Below, piece by piece: positions 4,994 through 10,830 of a DNA stretch of 10,830 bases. Within the stretch, counting starts at the first letter, position 1, and every line of letters begins with the position of its first letter. The translations under genes and the position numbers were made by a program. The notes below the pieces were generated by a model, which worked only from the letters and a program-made list of their open reading frames with translations, searched no databases and was not told where the DNA came from. Source of the DNA: Myxococcales bacterium (GTDB lineage: Bacteria > Myxococcota_A > Polyangia > Fen-1088); assembly GCA_003170035.1 (NCBI GenBank), contig PMZX01000248.1:2465-13294 (forward strand), written 5' to 3'.

Positions 4994-6766
4994 TCAGAAC
5001 GAAATTCCGTTCTTCTGGCAGGCCGACCGAACCAGCTGCTTGTTGCGGTCGTCGAGCTTCTCGTAGGCGCGCAGGGCCGTGTCTGAATCGTGCAGCGAGC
5101 ACGAGCAGATCGCTATGATCTGGTACGCGCTGGTGAGGCCTGGTTTGGCCCGCAGTGCCTTGCGCGCCGCATCTACGGCCAACACGTACTGCCCGCGCAT
5201 CCACGCCTCCCGCGCCTGTTGGATCAGCTTGTCGGGATCCGGGCTGGGCTCGGTCTGGGCTGCAGCTGGCGCAGCCGGCTTGGGCTCCACGGTAGCAGGC
5301 ACAGGCTTGAACACCTGAGCTGGCTTCTTCGCCTCGAGCCGCTGGCTCGACTTCTTGGCAAGCACGGCGCAGCGATTGAGGATCCAGCGCGCCGCCTTGT
5401 TGGTACTGTCGACAGCCAGCACCAGATCCGCCTCCGGCTTGGCTTCGTCGCAGGCGCCAGTCCTGGCCTTGCTCGACGCCTCCTCCAAATGCATCTTGAT
5501 GTACTCGGTGCGGGCAGACTTCTCGAGGACCGATGCGCGTTCCTTGTACACGCTGGTTTCCGGGATCTCGCCCGCCCCGCGCAGAACAGCCTCGAAGTTC
5601 GAGTTGTCTGCCGCCTCTTTCAAGGTGGCGAAGCGCTCCGCGTTGCCCTGCTCTTCCTCGGCGAGCTTGCGCAATTCGGCGGCCTCGCTCGAATCGGGCG
5701 CCGCGGCGACCGCCTTGCTGGCGGCGGCAAGAGCCTCATCCCACTTCTCGGCTGCTTGCGCCGACTTCGCAGTGGCCAGCAGTTCCTCCAACGTCACTTT
5801 GGGCGCGGGCGGCGGTGGAGGCGGCTGCGGAACCGGCACCGGCCGGACCGCGACCGGCGCAACCGGCGGCCGGTGCGGCCGAGACCGGCCACCTGACAGG
5901 GCGAAGGCGAGAACCAATGCGACGACCACAACGCCACCACCCACCACCGCGTAGATCTTGCCTTTGCCCAGACGGCCTGACCCGGTATCGAAATCGCCCC
6001 CGCCCTCTTCGGTGACAAAGCGCAGTTGCACCTGTCCAAGCTCAATCTCGTCGCCCGGCCTGAGCAGCACACGATCGTGGTCCGCCCCGTTCACGCGAAC
6101 ACCGTTGGCACTTTCCAAGTCCACGGCGTAGTACTGGTTGCCTTCACGGACGATGCGCGCGTGGTGGCGGGAGATGGACTTGTGCTCGATGACGATGTCG
6201 TTCTCCGCGGTGCGGCCAATGACCAGCGACGGACGGTCGAGAATGAATTCGCGCCCCTCCATGAACCGGCCCACGATGACGAGGCGCGCCGGGGGAATAG
6301 CCGACTCTGGTTGCGAGGCCTCGTCGACCATGCTGTGCAGCGGAATCGTGGGCTGCGCCTCCATGGCGTCGCGCACCTCGGCCGCTTGCGGCGCAGCGGC
6401 CCCAGCTTGCGCCGCGGGCGGGGCCGGGGGCACAGGCGGATGTGCACTCGCAGGGACACCCATGGCCACGCTGGGTCGGTCCTCTTTGATGGCCATCCGG
6501 TAGTCGCCAATGAGGAAGATGTCACCGTCCTTGAGCGGCGCGGTCGCAGACACAGCGGCACCGTTGAGCTTGGTGCCGTTGTAGCTGGAGAGATCTTCCA
6601 GCAGCAGTCCACCTTGTCGTCGCACAAGGCGGGCGTGGCGCCGCGAGACGTTCTGCTCGCTCAAACGGATCGTGTTGCCCTCTTGCCGGCCGATCGTGAT
6701 CTCGTCGCGGATCAGGGGCACGACAACGGTCTTGCCTTCGTCATCCTCGATGAGGAGTTTCTGCAT
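4994..6766 (-). CDS. Double FHA-domain, single-pass membrane protein with TPR-like C-terminal region
   Basis: A 590-residue protein. FHA1 spans about residues 1-95 (G26R27, S41RRH44, N63G64, N68G69) and FHA2 about 161-255 (G184R185, S199RHH202, N221G222, N226G227). Both keep the residues that bind phosphothreonine. An Ala/Pro linker (about 98-160) joins them. One transmembrane helix follows (about 271-290), then a Pro/Val linker, helical TPR-like repeats (about 325-470), a second Pro/Ala linker and a C-terminal TPR-like unit ending in KLDDRNKQLVRSACQKNGISF. The FHA domains should be cytoplasmic and the C-terminal part periplasmic. A Ser/Thr-kinase partner is expected but none is in view. ATG 6766 is chosen because FHA1 begins there; the open frame upstream, to 6976, only reads through a hairpin repeat. 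Length and layout resemble myxobacterial signalling proteins. Function unknown. Confidence 0.88.
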   Translation of the reverse strand: MQKLLIEDDEGKTVVVPLIRDEITIGRQEGNTIRLSEQNVSRRHARLVRRQGGLLLEDLSSYNGTKLNGAAVSATAPLKDGDIFLIGDYRMAIKEDRPSVAMGVPASAHPPVPPAPPAAQAGAAAPQAAEVRDAMEAQPTIPLHSMVDEASQPESAIPPARLVIVGRFMEGREFILDRPSLVIGRTAENDIVIEHKSISRHHARIVREGNQYYAVDLESANGVRVNGADHDRVLLRPGDEIELGQVQLRFVTEEGGGDFDTGSGRLGKGKIYAVVGGGVVVVALVLAFALSGGRSRPHRPPVAPVAVRPVPVPQPPPPPPAPKVTLEELLATAKSAQAAEKWDEALAAASKAVAAAPDSSEAAELRKLAEEEQGNAERFATLKEAADNSNFEAVLRGAGEIPETSVYKERASVLEKSARTEYIKMHLEEASSKARTGACDEAKPEADLVLAVDSTNKAARWILNRCAVLAKKSSQRLEAKKPAQVFKPVPATVEPKPAAPAAAQTEPSPDPDKLIQQAREAWMRGQYVLAVDAARKALRAKPGLTSAYQIIAICSCSLHDSDTALRAYEKLDDRNKQLVRSACQKNGISF

Positions 6767-6794
6767 GGGGAGTACGGGTGCCTCGCCAGGGACA

Positions 6795-6823
6795 ACTCTA
6801 GTCGCAGCCCCAGGTGGGATCAA
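6795..6823 (-). promoter_or_regulatory. Candidate sigma-70 promoter for the FHA gene
   Basis: On the minus strand, TTGATC (6823-6818) and TAGAGT (6800-6795) are separated by exactly 17 bases. Each matches the consensus at four of six positions. Transcription would start near 6788, about 22 bases before ATG 6766. This supports the chosen start and suggests the FHA gene can be transcribed apart from DUF1517-DUF350. Confidence 0.4.
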
Positions 6824-6838
6824 GCGACCTCTGGCGAT

Positions 6839-6863
6839 ATGGGAACCCTGAGAGGGTTCCCAT
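6839..6863. repeat. Hairpin repeat, copy 1 (perfect 11-bp stem)
   Basis: ATGGGAACCCT, a GAG loop, and AGGGTTCCCAT form a perfect 11-bp inverted repeat. Its left arm and centre recur at 6917 and, diverged, at 10757. It lies between the DUF350 stop and the FHA start. Confidence 0.85.
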
Positions 6864-6884
6864 GCCCTCCCGCGCTCTGGCTCT

Positions 6885-6901
6885 GGCGGGCAAAGCCCGC
6901 C
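6885..6901. repeat. GC-rich hairpin inside the repeat island
   Basis: GGCGGGC-AAA-GCCCGCC is a perfect 7-bp stem with a three-base loop. It sits between hairpin-repeat copies 1 and 2. Together the three stems make a structured 100-base island, which could stabilise or attenuate a DUF1517-DUF350-FHA read-through transcript. Confidence 0.6.
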
Positions 6902-6916
6902 TCCGCCTACGCGATC

Positions 6917-6959
6917 ATGGGAACCCTGAAAGGGTTCGCTCCGCCCTTCGGCTCCCCAC
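6917..6959. repeat. Hairpin repeat, copy 2 with conserved tail
   Basis: GAACCCT-GAA-AGGGTTC (6921-6937) is a 7-bp stem, followed by the tail GCTCCGCCCTTCGGC. The 36 bases from 6917 match those from 10757 with only three differences, and similarity continues weakly to the CCCCAC that follows. Unlike copy 1, the outer stem bases are lost. Confidence 0.75.
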
Positions 6960-6976
6960 GCGTAAGCTTTATTCAA

Positions 6977-7210
6977 CTACTTGATCAGGATCAGCGCAGC
7001 CCCGATCACGATGGCCATGCCCACGATGAAGGCCGCCACCACGACCGCGACAGCTACGTTCTTGTTCTCTTGAAGCTCCCGACGCAGGTTGTAGGGAGTC
7101 ACCAACTCCCAGATGTAGTAGCCGATGATGAGCATCGCGATCCCTGCCAGACCGAGAACCGACGCGTCAAGGACCAATCGCCAAAGCGGGATGGGCACCA
7201 TGGGTGGCAT
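6977..7210 (-). CDS. DUF350 family small membrane protein
   Basis: A 77-residue inner-membrane protein with two transmembrane helices (about 13-35 and 50-76). They are joined by the short charged segment TPYNLRRELQENKN, which is the recognisable DUF350 core (an ELxxNKNxAVA pattern). It is a single DUF350 unit, about half the size of the common tandem forms such as YjfL. Function is unknown; related proteins occur with envelope-stress genes such as PspA, which is only a hint here. ATG 7210 lies three bases after the DUF1517 stop, with GAGGAG about ten bases upstream inside the end of that gene. A second ATG at 7201 has no Shine-Dalgarno. The spacing makes it co-transcribed and probably translationally coupled with the DUF1517 gene. 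Confidence 0.85.
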   Translation of the reverse strand: MPPMVPIPLWRLVLDASVLGLAGIAMLIIGYYIWELVTPYNLRRELQENKNVAVAVVVAAFIVGMAIVIGAALILIK

Positions 7211-7213
7211 GCT

Positions 7214-8155
7214 CTACAGGCTCCTCAATTCCGGGTAGGTGGTCATCAAGTCCGTCTCGGTGAGTGAGTCTTCGGGATCGGCGGGAGTCCACACCACCTC
7301 AAGGCCCAGAAGAATGGGCGACGGGACGACCCCGAGTTCGCTGAGCGCTGCCTCCAGGCTTTCGCGATCGCTGGCGACCTGGATGCGCGCAAGCGGAACC
7401 CGGGTGGCCACGATCACGGTCACAACCAGGTATTCCAGCGCCTCTGCCCCCACGGTGGCGGCGGCCTGCGCCCGGCGCACAGAGCCGTCGGCGACCCGGA
7501 GGCGCTCCACCTCAAAACGCGCGCGCTCGGCCATGGCAGCGGCATTCAGCTTGGTTTCACCGTTGGTCAGGCTCATCGGCCCGCTCGCCTCGGCGAGACC
7601 GTAGCGGATCGAGTCCTTCTCGCGCAGCAGCTCCAGCGCCGTCTGATGGAGAAGCTCGGCCAAGCCCGCCTCACTGGATGTGTCGCCCTGGCTGGCGAAG
7701 TCGGCCAGCCGACCCTGAATGTGGCGAGCTGAACGGCCTAGGCCGAGTTGGACCTTGTACACGTACGATTCGCCCATTCCTTCATCCGCAGCATCATCCG
7801 ACCACGCGCCGGGAGTGCCACGCCGGGCTGCCCGGCGAATGGCCCGCATGACCGCAATTGTGCCGAGGCCCACCACCCCCAGAACGACGAGGCTGCCCAT
7901 GAACCCGAGGCCGCCGCCGTAGCCGTAGCCACCCAAGCCCCAGCCGAAGCTGGGAAAAAAGAAGAAACTGGAGCCCCCACCTCCATTGCCGCTGCGCCCC
8001 GACTGGTAGCCGCGTGAGAAGCTGCCCGCACCCGAGCGAAAGCCACTACGGCTGCCAAAGCTGGCACCCGAGCGAGGGCCGGCCAGGGCCAGGGCAGGCA
8101 GGAGGGCCGACAACGTCAAGACAAGGACCAGACGGCTGATGGATCTGATGGACAT
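7214..8155 (-). CDS. DUF1517 family glycine-rich membrane protein
   Basis: A 313-residue protein of usual family length. It has a signal peptide (about 1-25, hydrophobic LVLVLTLSALLPALALA), a Ser/Gly/Arg-rich segment (about 28-57), a Gly/aromatic stretch (SSFFFFPSFGWGLGGYGYGGG, about 62-82), a transmembrane helix (about 84-104), and a soluble helical domain with YVYKVQLGLGRSARHIQGRL and a conserved VTVIVAT strand near 245. This arrangement matches DUF1517, known from cyanobacteria, plants and other bacteria; function unknown. I chose ATG 8155 because the signal peptide starts there; the open frame continues 81 codons upstream but only through the CTGAT repeat region. The Shine-Dalgarno is weak. 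It heads a two-gene operon with DUF350. Confidence 0.85.
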   Translation of the reverse strand: MSIRSISRLVLVLTLSALLPALALAGPRSGASFGSRSGFRSGAGSFSRGYQSGRSGNGGGGSSFFFFPSFGWGLGGYGYGGGLGFMGSLVVLGVVGLGTIAVMRAIRRAARRGTPGAWSDDAADEGMGESYVYKVQLGLGRSARHIQGRLADFASQGDTSSEAGLAELLHQTALELLREKDSIRYGLAEASGPMSLTNGETKLNAAAMAERARFEVERLRVADGSVRRAQAAATVGAEALEYLVVTVIVATRVPLARIQVASDRESLEAALSELGVVPSPILLGLEVVWTPADPEDSLTETDLMTTYPELRSL

Positions 8156-8286
8156 CGCGCTCGTTTCGTAGCCTAGCGGCGGCCGGGTACGAAGGCAAAG
8201 ACCATCTGCGAACTGCCGGGGCGGCGGCCCACCCTGATAGCGAGCCCCGGTGGCAGGAGATACTGCCGTGCTTTCGGCGGGATAGG

Positions 8287-8378
8287 CCTGATGGCAAGTC
8301 TGATTGAAACCCTGATGGGAGTCTGATGAAAGCCCGCTCGACGTCTGATACGGGCCTGATGGGAAGCCCGATGTGAAA
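8287..8378. repeat. Phased 11-12 bp CTGAT repeat array
   Basis: CTGAT or CCGAT recurs at 8288, 8300, 8312, 8323, 8345, 8356 and 8368: steps of 12, 12, 11, 22, 11 and 12. Each unit resembles CCTGATGGGAAG; the 22-base step hides one degenerate unit. An isolated copy lies at 8234 and two at 8136 and 8145 inside the DUF1517 start. The array lies between two divergent genes (DUF1517 and the HTH gene) and looks like an iteron-type operator. No gene is seen in this 262-base gap. Confidence 0.6.
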
Positions 8379-8401
8379 AACTTGCTGGCCTCGGCCACGG
8401 G

Positions 8402-8407
8402 TATACC
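8402..8407 (+). promoter_or_regulatory. Possible -10 box for the HTH gene
   Basis: TATACC lies six bases before ATG 8414, an arrangement expected of a leaderless transcript. No good -35 accompanies it. Weak evidence alone, but it agrees with a start at 8414 in a different frame from the HTH domain. Confidence 0.25.
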
Positions 8408-8417
8408 GTCGGCATGG

Positions 8418-9077
8418 ATGGGTTACCCGATCTCGCCAGGACGCAGGACGGTCAGACCGCCAGTTGGTTGCGAGGGACATCTGACCCGGCACCAAGCGGC
8501 GATGCAGCTTGGGCTGCGTAGCGAATTCAAGGTCCGCCAGTTTGAACGCGAGGGCCGACTGCACGCGGTTCGGGGCCGCATGGACACGGCGTTTTACCCC
8601 GAGGCTGAGGTGCTGGCATTGAGGGCCGAAATGGTTGCTACCCCTCGTCCTGCACCTGGACGCTGGACGGACGCCGATCTGATTGCGCTCTTGCGGCAGC
8701 CCATGTCATCGGGCCGTCTGCGCACGGCCGTGGACCTCGTCACCGAAGCGAAGATCCACATCTCCCGCGCCGAACGGGTCTACCGCTTCTGGTCCAAACG
8801 CGACGAGACCCTGGCCGCGCGTGTGACCCGTGCCGCCCGCCTTCTGCGCACGCCCGGCAAGTCCGCAGACTTTCCGCCGGTCAGCGGGCAACCGCCTGCG
8901 GCGCAGGCGCCCAGCGTGCCAGGGCTGGCCGCACCGGCAGCCGACAACACACCAGCGAGTGAGCGGCGAAGCGCCGCACGCCTGGCCCACGATGGACTTG
9001 TCCGGTGCTTGCGGGACCCCGACCCGCGCGTCCGCACCGAGGCATTCATCAAGCTCAAGGAAAGCCCACGGCCCTGA
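8418..9077 (+). CDS. MerR/AlpA-like helix-turn-helix protein with HEAT-like C-terminus (possible N-terminal frameshift)
   Basis: A 219-residue protein. Residues about 21-70 (HLTRHQAAMQLGL, then EFKVRQFEREGRLHAVRG and AFYPEAEVLALRAEM) form a winged HTH of the MerR/excisionase type, expected to bind DNA. A second helical segment follows (about 83-140, WTDADLIALLRQ through RVYRFWSKRDE), then a Pro/Ala linker, and a C-terminal stretch, LVRCLRDPDPRVRTEAFIKL, that resembles one HEAT unit. The start is uncertain: ATG 8418 and GTG 8373 are in frame but encode an Arg/Pro-rich leader unlike a normal domain. ATG 8414, in another frame, reads MDGLPDLARTQDGQTASWLRG, and removing A8477 would join it to HLTRHQ. 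The adjacent RHH gene starts 43 bases after its stop. Confidence 0.7.
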   Translation: MGYPISPGRRTVRPPVGCEGHLTRHQAAMQLGLRSEFKVRQFEREGRLHAVRGRMDTAFYPEAEVLALRAEMVATPRPAPGRWTDADLIALLRQPMSSGRLRTAVDLVTEAKIHISRAERVYRFWSKRDETLAARVTRAARLLRTPGKSADFPPVSGQPPAAQAPSVPGLAAPAADNTPASERRSAARLAHDGLVRCLRDPDPRVRTEAFIKLKESPRP

Positions 9078-9120
9078 CCCGGGCCGCCGAAGCTACAGAC
9101 CAGAGAACCGGAGGCCACAT

Positions 9121-9351
9121 ATGCCGCGTACCCGCGTCCAGATCGAACCCACCCTGCTTTCCGAGGTGGAGCGCATCGGCAGACGAGAAGGAGTCTCGGT
9201 CAGTCAGATCGTCAATGAAGCGTTGGCCATCGCGCTTGCGGAGCGCAGACGCCGGTTGCAGATGCCACTGTTCACCTGCCTGCCCCGATCGACCCGCACT
9301 GGCTCGCGCCCACCGGACAGGGACGAGATCCTGTCGGTGCTGGATTTCTAG
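9121..9351 (+). CDS. Ribbon-helix-helix (CopG/VapB-like) DNA-binding protein, no toxin adjacent
   Basis: A 76-residue protein. The N-terminus RTRVQIEPTLLSEVERIGRREGVSVSQIVNEAL (beta strand, helix, turn, helix) is a ribbon-helix-helix fold that dimerises to bind DNA. The middle is basic (LAERRRRLQ), and the C-terminus, PPDRDEILSVLDF, has the acidic-hydrophobic look of an antitoxin tail. GGAGG at 9110-9114 lies six bases before ATG, so the start is firm. A VapC-type toxin would normally follow directly, but the next gene is on the other strand and its stop codon abuts this one (TAGCTA at 9349-9354). It lies 43 bases after the HTH gene, likely an operon. It may be a free repressor and not part of a toxin-antitoxin pair. 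Confidence 0.75.
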   Translation: MPRTRVQIEPTLLSEVERIGRREGVSVSQIVNEALAIALAERRRRLQMPLFTCLPRSTRTGSRPPDRDEILSVLDF

Positions 9352-10686
9352 CTACACCGGAATCACGTCCGACAGGTCGACCTCGATGGCTTCGGTGGGC
9401 AGAGCGCCGCGGTCGACGCGCAGGGTGTTGTCGCGCGCGCGGTTGAGCGCCACCTGCTCGAAGTAGGCTTGCACCTGCGGAATGGCCTCGGCCAGCCGCT
9501 CCACGTACTCGCGCCTGAGGAAGAGCACCGTGCTGCCCACGGTGGCTCGCACCGTGGCGGAGGTGGGCTGATCAGTGACCAGCGACATCTCGCCGAAGAT
9601 GTCGCCTGGCTTGAGGCGCGCGAGGGGTACGGCTTCGGGCGTATCTGCGCGCGCGACCACCTCGACCTCGCCGGCCAGCACGAGAAACAGCCCCTTGCCC
9701 CGCTCGCCCTCGGTGATGAGTTCGGTCCCGGCCTCGACCTCGAGGCCCTCGAAGCGACGAAGCAGCTCGCCCTGCTGGGATTTGGTGAACGGCACGAAGA
9801 GCGGCGATGTCTGCAGCAGGTTCTTGATCAGGCGCTCACGCGAAAACTGGTCGAGCGCCGCACGGATGGCGGGCAGCCTTGCGGTGACATGGGCCAAGGC
9901 CGCCTTGCTGACCCCGATGACGTCGGCTTCACCTGCCGCTGCCACCGAGGCGGTGCGCGGCTGGCCGGTGATGAGCGCCATTTCTCCGAAGAGCGTGTTC
10001 TCGAACAGACGCGCCACATCCTTGTCCCCGGCCGGTGTGTTGACGAAGACCCTCAGCTCGCCACTCGCCACCAAGAAGAGCGAGTCGCCGGCATCTCCCT
10101 GGCGTACGACCAATTGGCCGTCGGCCAGACGGACCACGGTCAGTGAGCGCAGCACCGCCCCAAGCGACTCGGGCCCCAGCTCGGACAGGAAAGGCAACGG
10201 GTGGTATTGCTCCTGATAGCCGACGAAGACCGATAGATCGAGCGCGATCTTGCGCGCCTGTTCGATGACATGGGCCGGGGACCCGGCGTGGGCGATATCC
10301 CCGATGTCCAGCATGGTCGACGGGTCGACCGGTGCCGGCCGTACCGCAAAGCGCGCAAGCAGTGGCGAACCGGAGGCGTAGGTCTTGACCAGCAGGGCGA
10401 AGATGTCATCCACCGGCCGGCCCAGCTTGCCAAGGGCATGGGCGGCCACGATGGCCGGCAAGGGGTGGCCGGCCCGGATGTCGTGGATGGCCACGCACCG
10501 GTAGACCTCGGCCGCCGCATCGGCGTGCCCCGCTTCCGCCAGCACGTCCGCGATGGCAAACCGGGTCTCGTAGTCAAGCGGGAGGGTGGCCAGGATTCGC
10601 TGGTATGCGCGCAGGGCACGGGGGGGATCGCCGTTTCGACGAAATCGACGCGCCTCGTCCCTGGCCTCACGAAGGGTGATCTTCAT
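9352..10686 (-). CDS. Protein with TPR-like N-terminus and two cyclic-nucleotide-binding (CNB) domains
   Basis: A 444-residue soluble protein. Residues about 1-110 are helical and TPR-like (EARRFRRNGDPPRALRAYQRIL, then DYETRFAIADVLAEAG). CNB1 is about 165-275, with phosphate-binding cassette FGEMALITGQPRTAS (E235, R244). CNB2 is about 295-410, with IFGEMSLVTDQPTSATV (E366). In CNB2 the Arg that grips the cyclic phosphate is Thr375, so only CNB1 is expected to bind cAMP or cGMP normally. No HTH follows CNB2, so it is not a CRP-type regulator; no catalytic domain is present, so it may be a scaffold or an adaptor. ATG 10686 is limited by a TGA two codons upstream; no clear Shine-Dalgarno. It abuts the RHH gene. 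Confidence 0.85.
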   Translation of the reverse strand: MKITLREARDEARRFRRNGDPPRALRAYQRILATLPLDYETRFAIADVLAEAGHADAAAEVYRCVAIHDIRAGHPLPAIVAAHALGKLGRPVDDIFALLVKTYASGSPLLARFAVRPAPVDPSTMLDIGDIAHAGSPAHVIEQARKIALDLSVFVGYQEQYHPLPFLSELGPESLGAVLRSLTVVRLADGQLVVRQGDAGDSLFLVASGELRVFVNTPAGDKDVARLFENTLFGEMALITGQPRTASVAAAGEADVIGVSKAALAHVTARLPAIRAALDQFSRERLIKNLLQTSPLFVPFTKSQQGELLRRFEGLEVEAGTELITEGERGKGLFLVLAGEVEVVARADTPEAVPLARLKPGDIFGEMSLVTDQPTSATVRATVGSTVLFLRREYVERLAEAIPQVQAYFEQVALNRARDNTLRVDRGALPTEAIEVDLSDVIPV

Positions 10687-10756
10687 GACTCAAGATTCGG
10701 TCAAGCGGCAGGCGGAGGCAAGGGCCGGCAAACCCTTGGACGCTGATTTCATCAAA

Positions 10757-10799
10757 ATGGAAACCCTCAAAGGGTTCGCTCCGCTCTTCGGCCGCCCCA
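10757..10799. repeat. Hairpin repeat, copy 3
   Basis: The 36 bases from 10757 differ at only three positions from those starting at 6917, including the GGGTTCGCTCCGC segment and the CTTCGGC tail. The stem is reduced to AACCCT-CAA-AGGGTT. It has the same orientation as copy 2 and lies about 70 bases upstream of the CNB gene start. The 144-base gap 10687-10830 holds this repeat and the C-rich tract that follows. Confidence 0.75.
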
Positions 10800-10830
10800 C
10801 CTGCCCCCCTCCTCCCCGCTCGCTTCCCCC
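10795..10830 (-). other. G-rich tract, possible G-quadruplex, at window edge
   Basis: The plus strand has four C-runs (10795-10798, 10804-10809, 10814-10817, 10826-10830), so the minus strand has four runs of at least four G with loops of 5, 4 and 8 bases. One loop exceeds the usual seven-base limit. It continues past the edge. Confidence 0.3.

Noticed and set aside
5090..5896. A 268-codon plus-strand open frame antisense to the FHA gene
   Set aside because: It lies opposite the transmembrane and TPR-like region. Its Arg/Leu/Gly-rich translation shows no family pattern.
6767..6976. A 70-residue N-terminal extension of the FHA protein
   Set aside because: It is translated from the hairpin-repeat island, contains repeat-derived EPxQGSH, and precedes a candidate promoter. 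FHA1 begins at residue 1 of the shorter form.
6026..7267. A 413-codon plus-strand open frame across the FHA gene start
   Set aside because: It is antisense to well-supported FHA and DUF350 genes. Its His/Arg/Asp-rich translation is typical of the complement of a GC-rich gene, and it has no domain or Shine-Dalgarno.
8156..8398. An 81-residue N-terminal extension of the DUF1517 protein
   Set aside because: It reads through the CTGAT array, and a proper signal peptide begins at ATG 8155.

Overview
The window comes from a GC-rich bacterial chromosome. The gene styles point to Myxococcota or a related deltaproteobacterial lineage: a GufA-type ZIP transporter, a cysteine-rich secreted lipoprotein, an FHA-membrane-TPR signalling protein with a distinctive C-terminal domain, a protein with paired cyclic-nucleotide-binding domains, and frequent GTG starts. 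This assignment is inferred from gene content only. Of 14 stop codons that can be read, nine are TAG, five TGA and none TAA. No rRNA, tRNA, CRISPR array or intact transposase gene was seen.

Layout, left to right. (1) The 5' two thirds of pdxA (vitamin B6 synthesis) on the minus strand runs off the left edge and is divergent from a small TerB-like gene. (2) A tight plus-strand operon of three small envelope proteins matches the enterobacterial yqjD-yqjE-yqjK set. It converges on folK (folate synthesis). (3) folK is divergent from a ZIP metal transporter, which is followed 14 bases later by a disulfide-rich lipoprotein. That unit converges on a MutT-like Nudix hydrolase. (4) The gap at 4693-4993 holds a 147-bp MITE-like element flanked by TA dinucleotides. 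(5) A minus-strand block runs DUF1517 membrane protein, DUF350 membrane protein, a hairpin-repeat island with a candidate promoter, then a double-FHA/transmembrane/TPR protein. (6) A divergent region with an 11-12 bp phased CTGAT repeat array separates DUF1517 from a plus-strand pair of small DNA-binding proteins: a MerR/AlpA-like HTH protein and a ribbon-helix-helix, antitoxin-like protein without a toxin. (7) A minus-strand protein with two cyclic-nucleotide-binding domains follows. Another copy of the hairpin repeat lies upstream of its start, at the right edge.

How the genes fit together. pdxA, folK and mutT are housekeeping genes. The rest is mostly envelope and signal-transduction material: the YqjD/E/K trio, ZIP plus lipoprotein, DUF1517/DUF350 next to a phosphothreonine reader, and the double-CNB protein. 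The least explained features are the DUF1517-DUF350-FHA block with its phased repeat array, the dispersed hairpin repeat found upstream of both signalling genes, the MITE-like element, and three convergent gene pairs whose TAG stop codons lie only 0, 1 and 3 bases apart. I did not find a clear, self-contained new defence or biosynthetic system.
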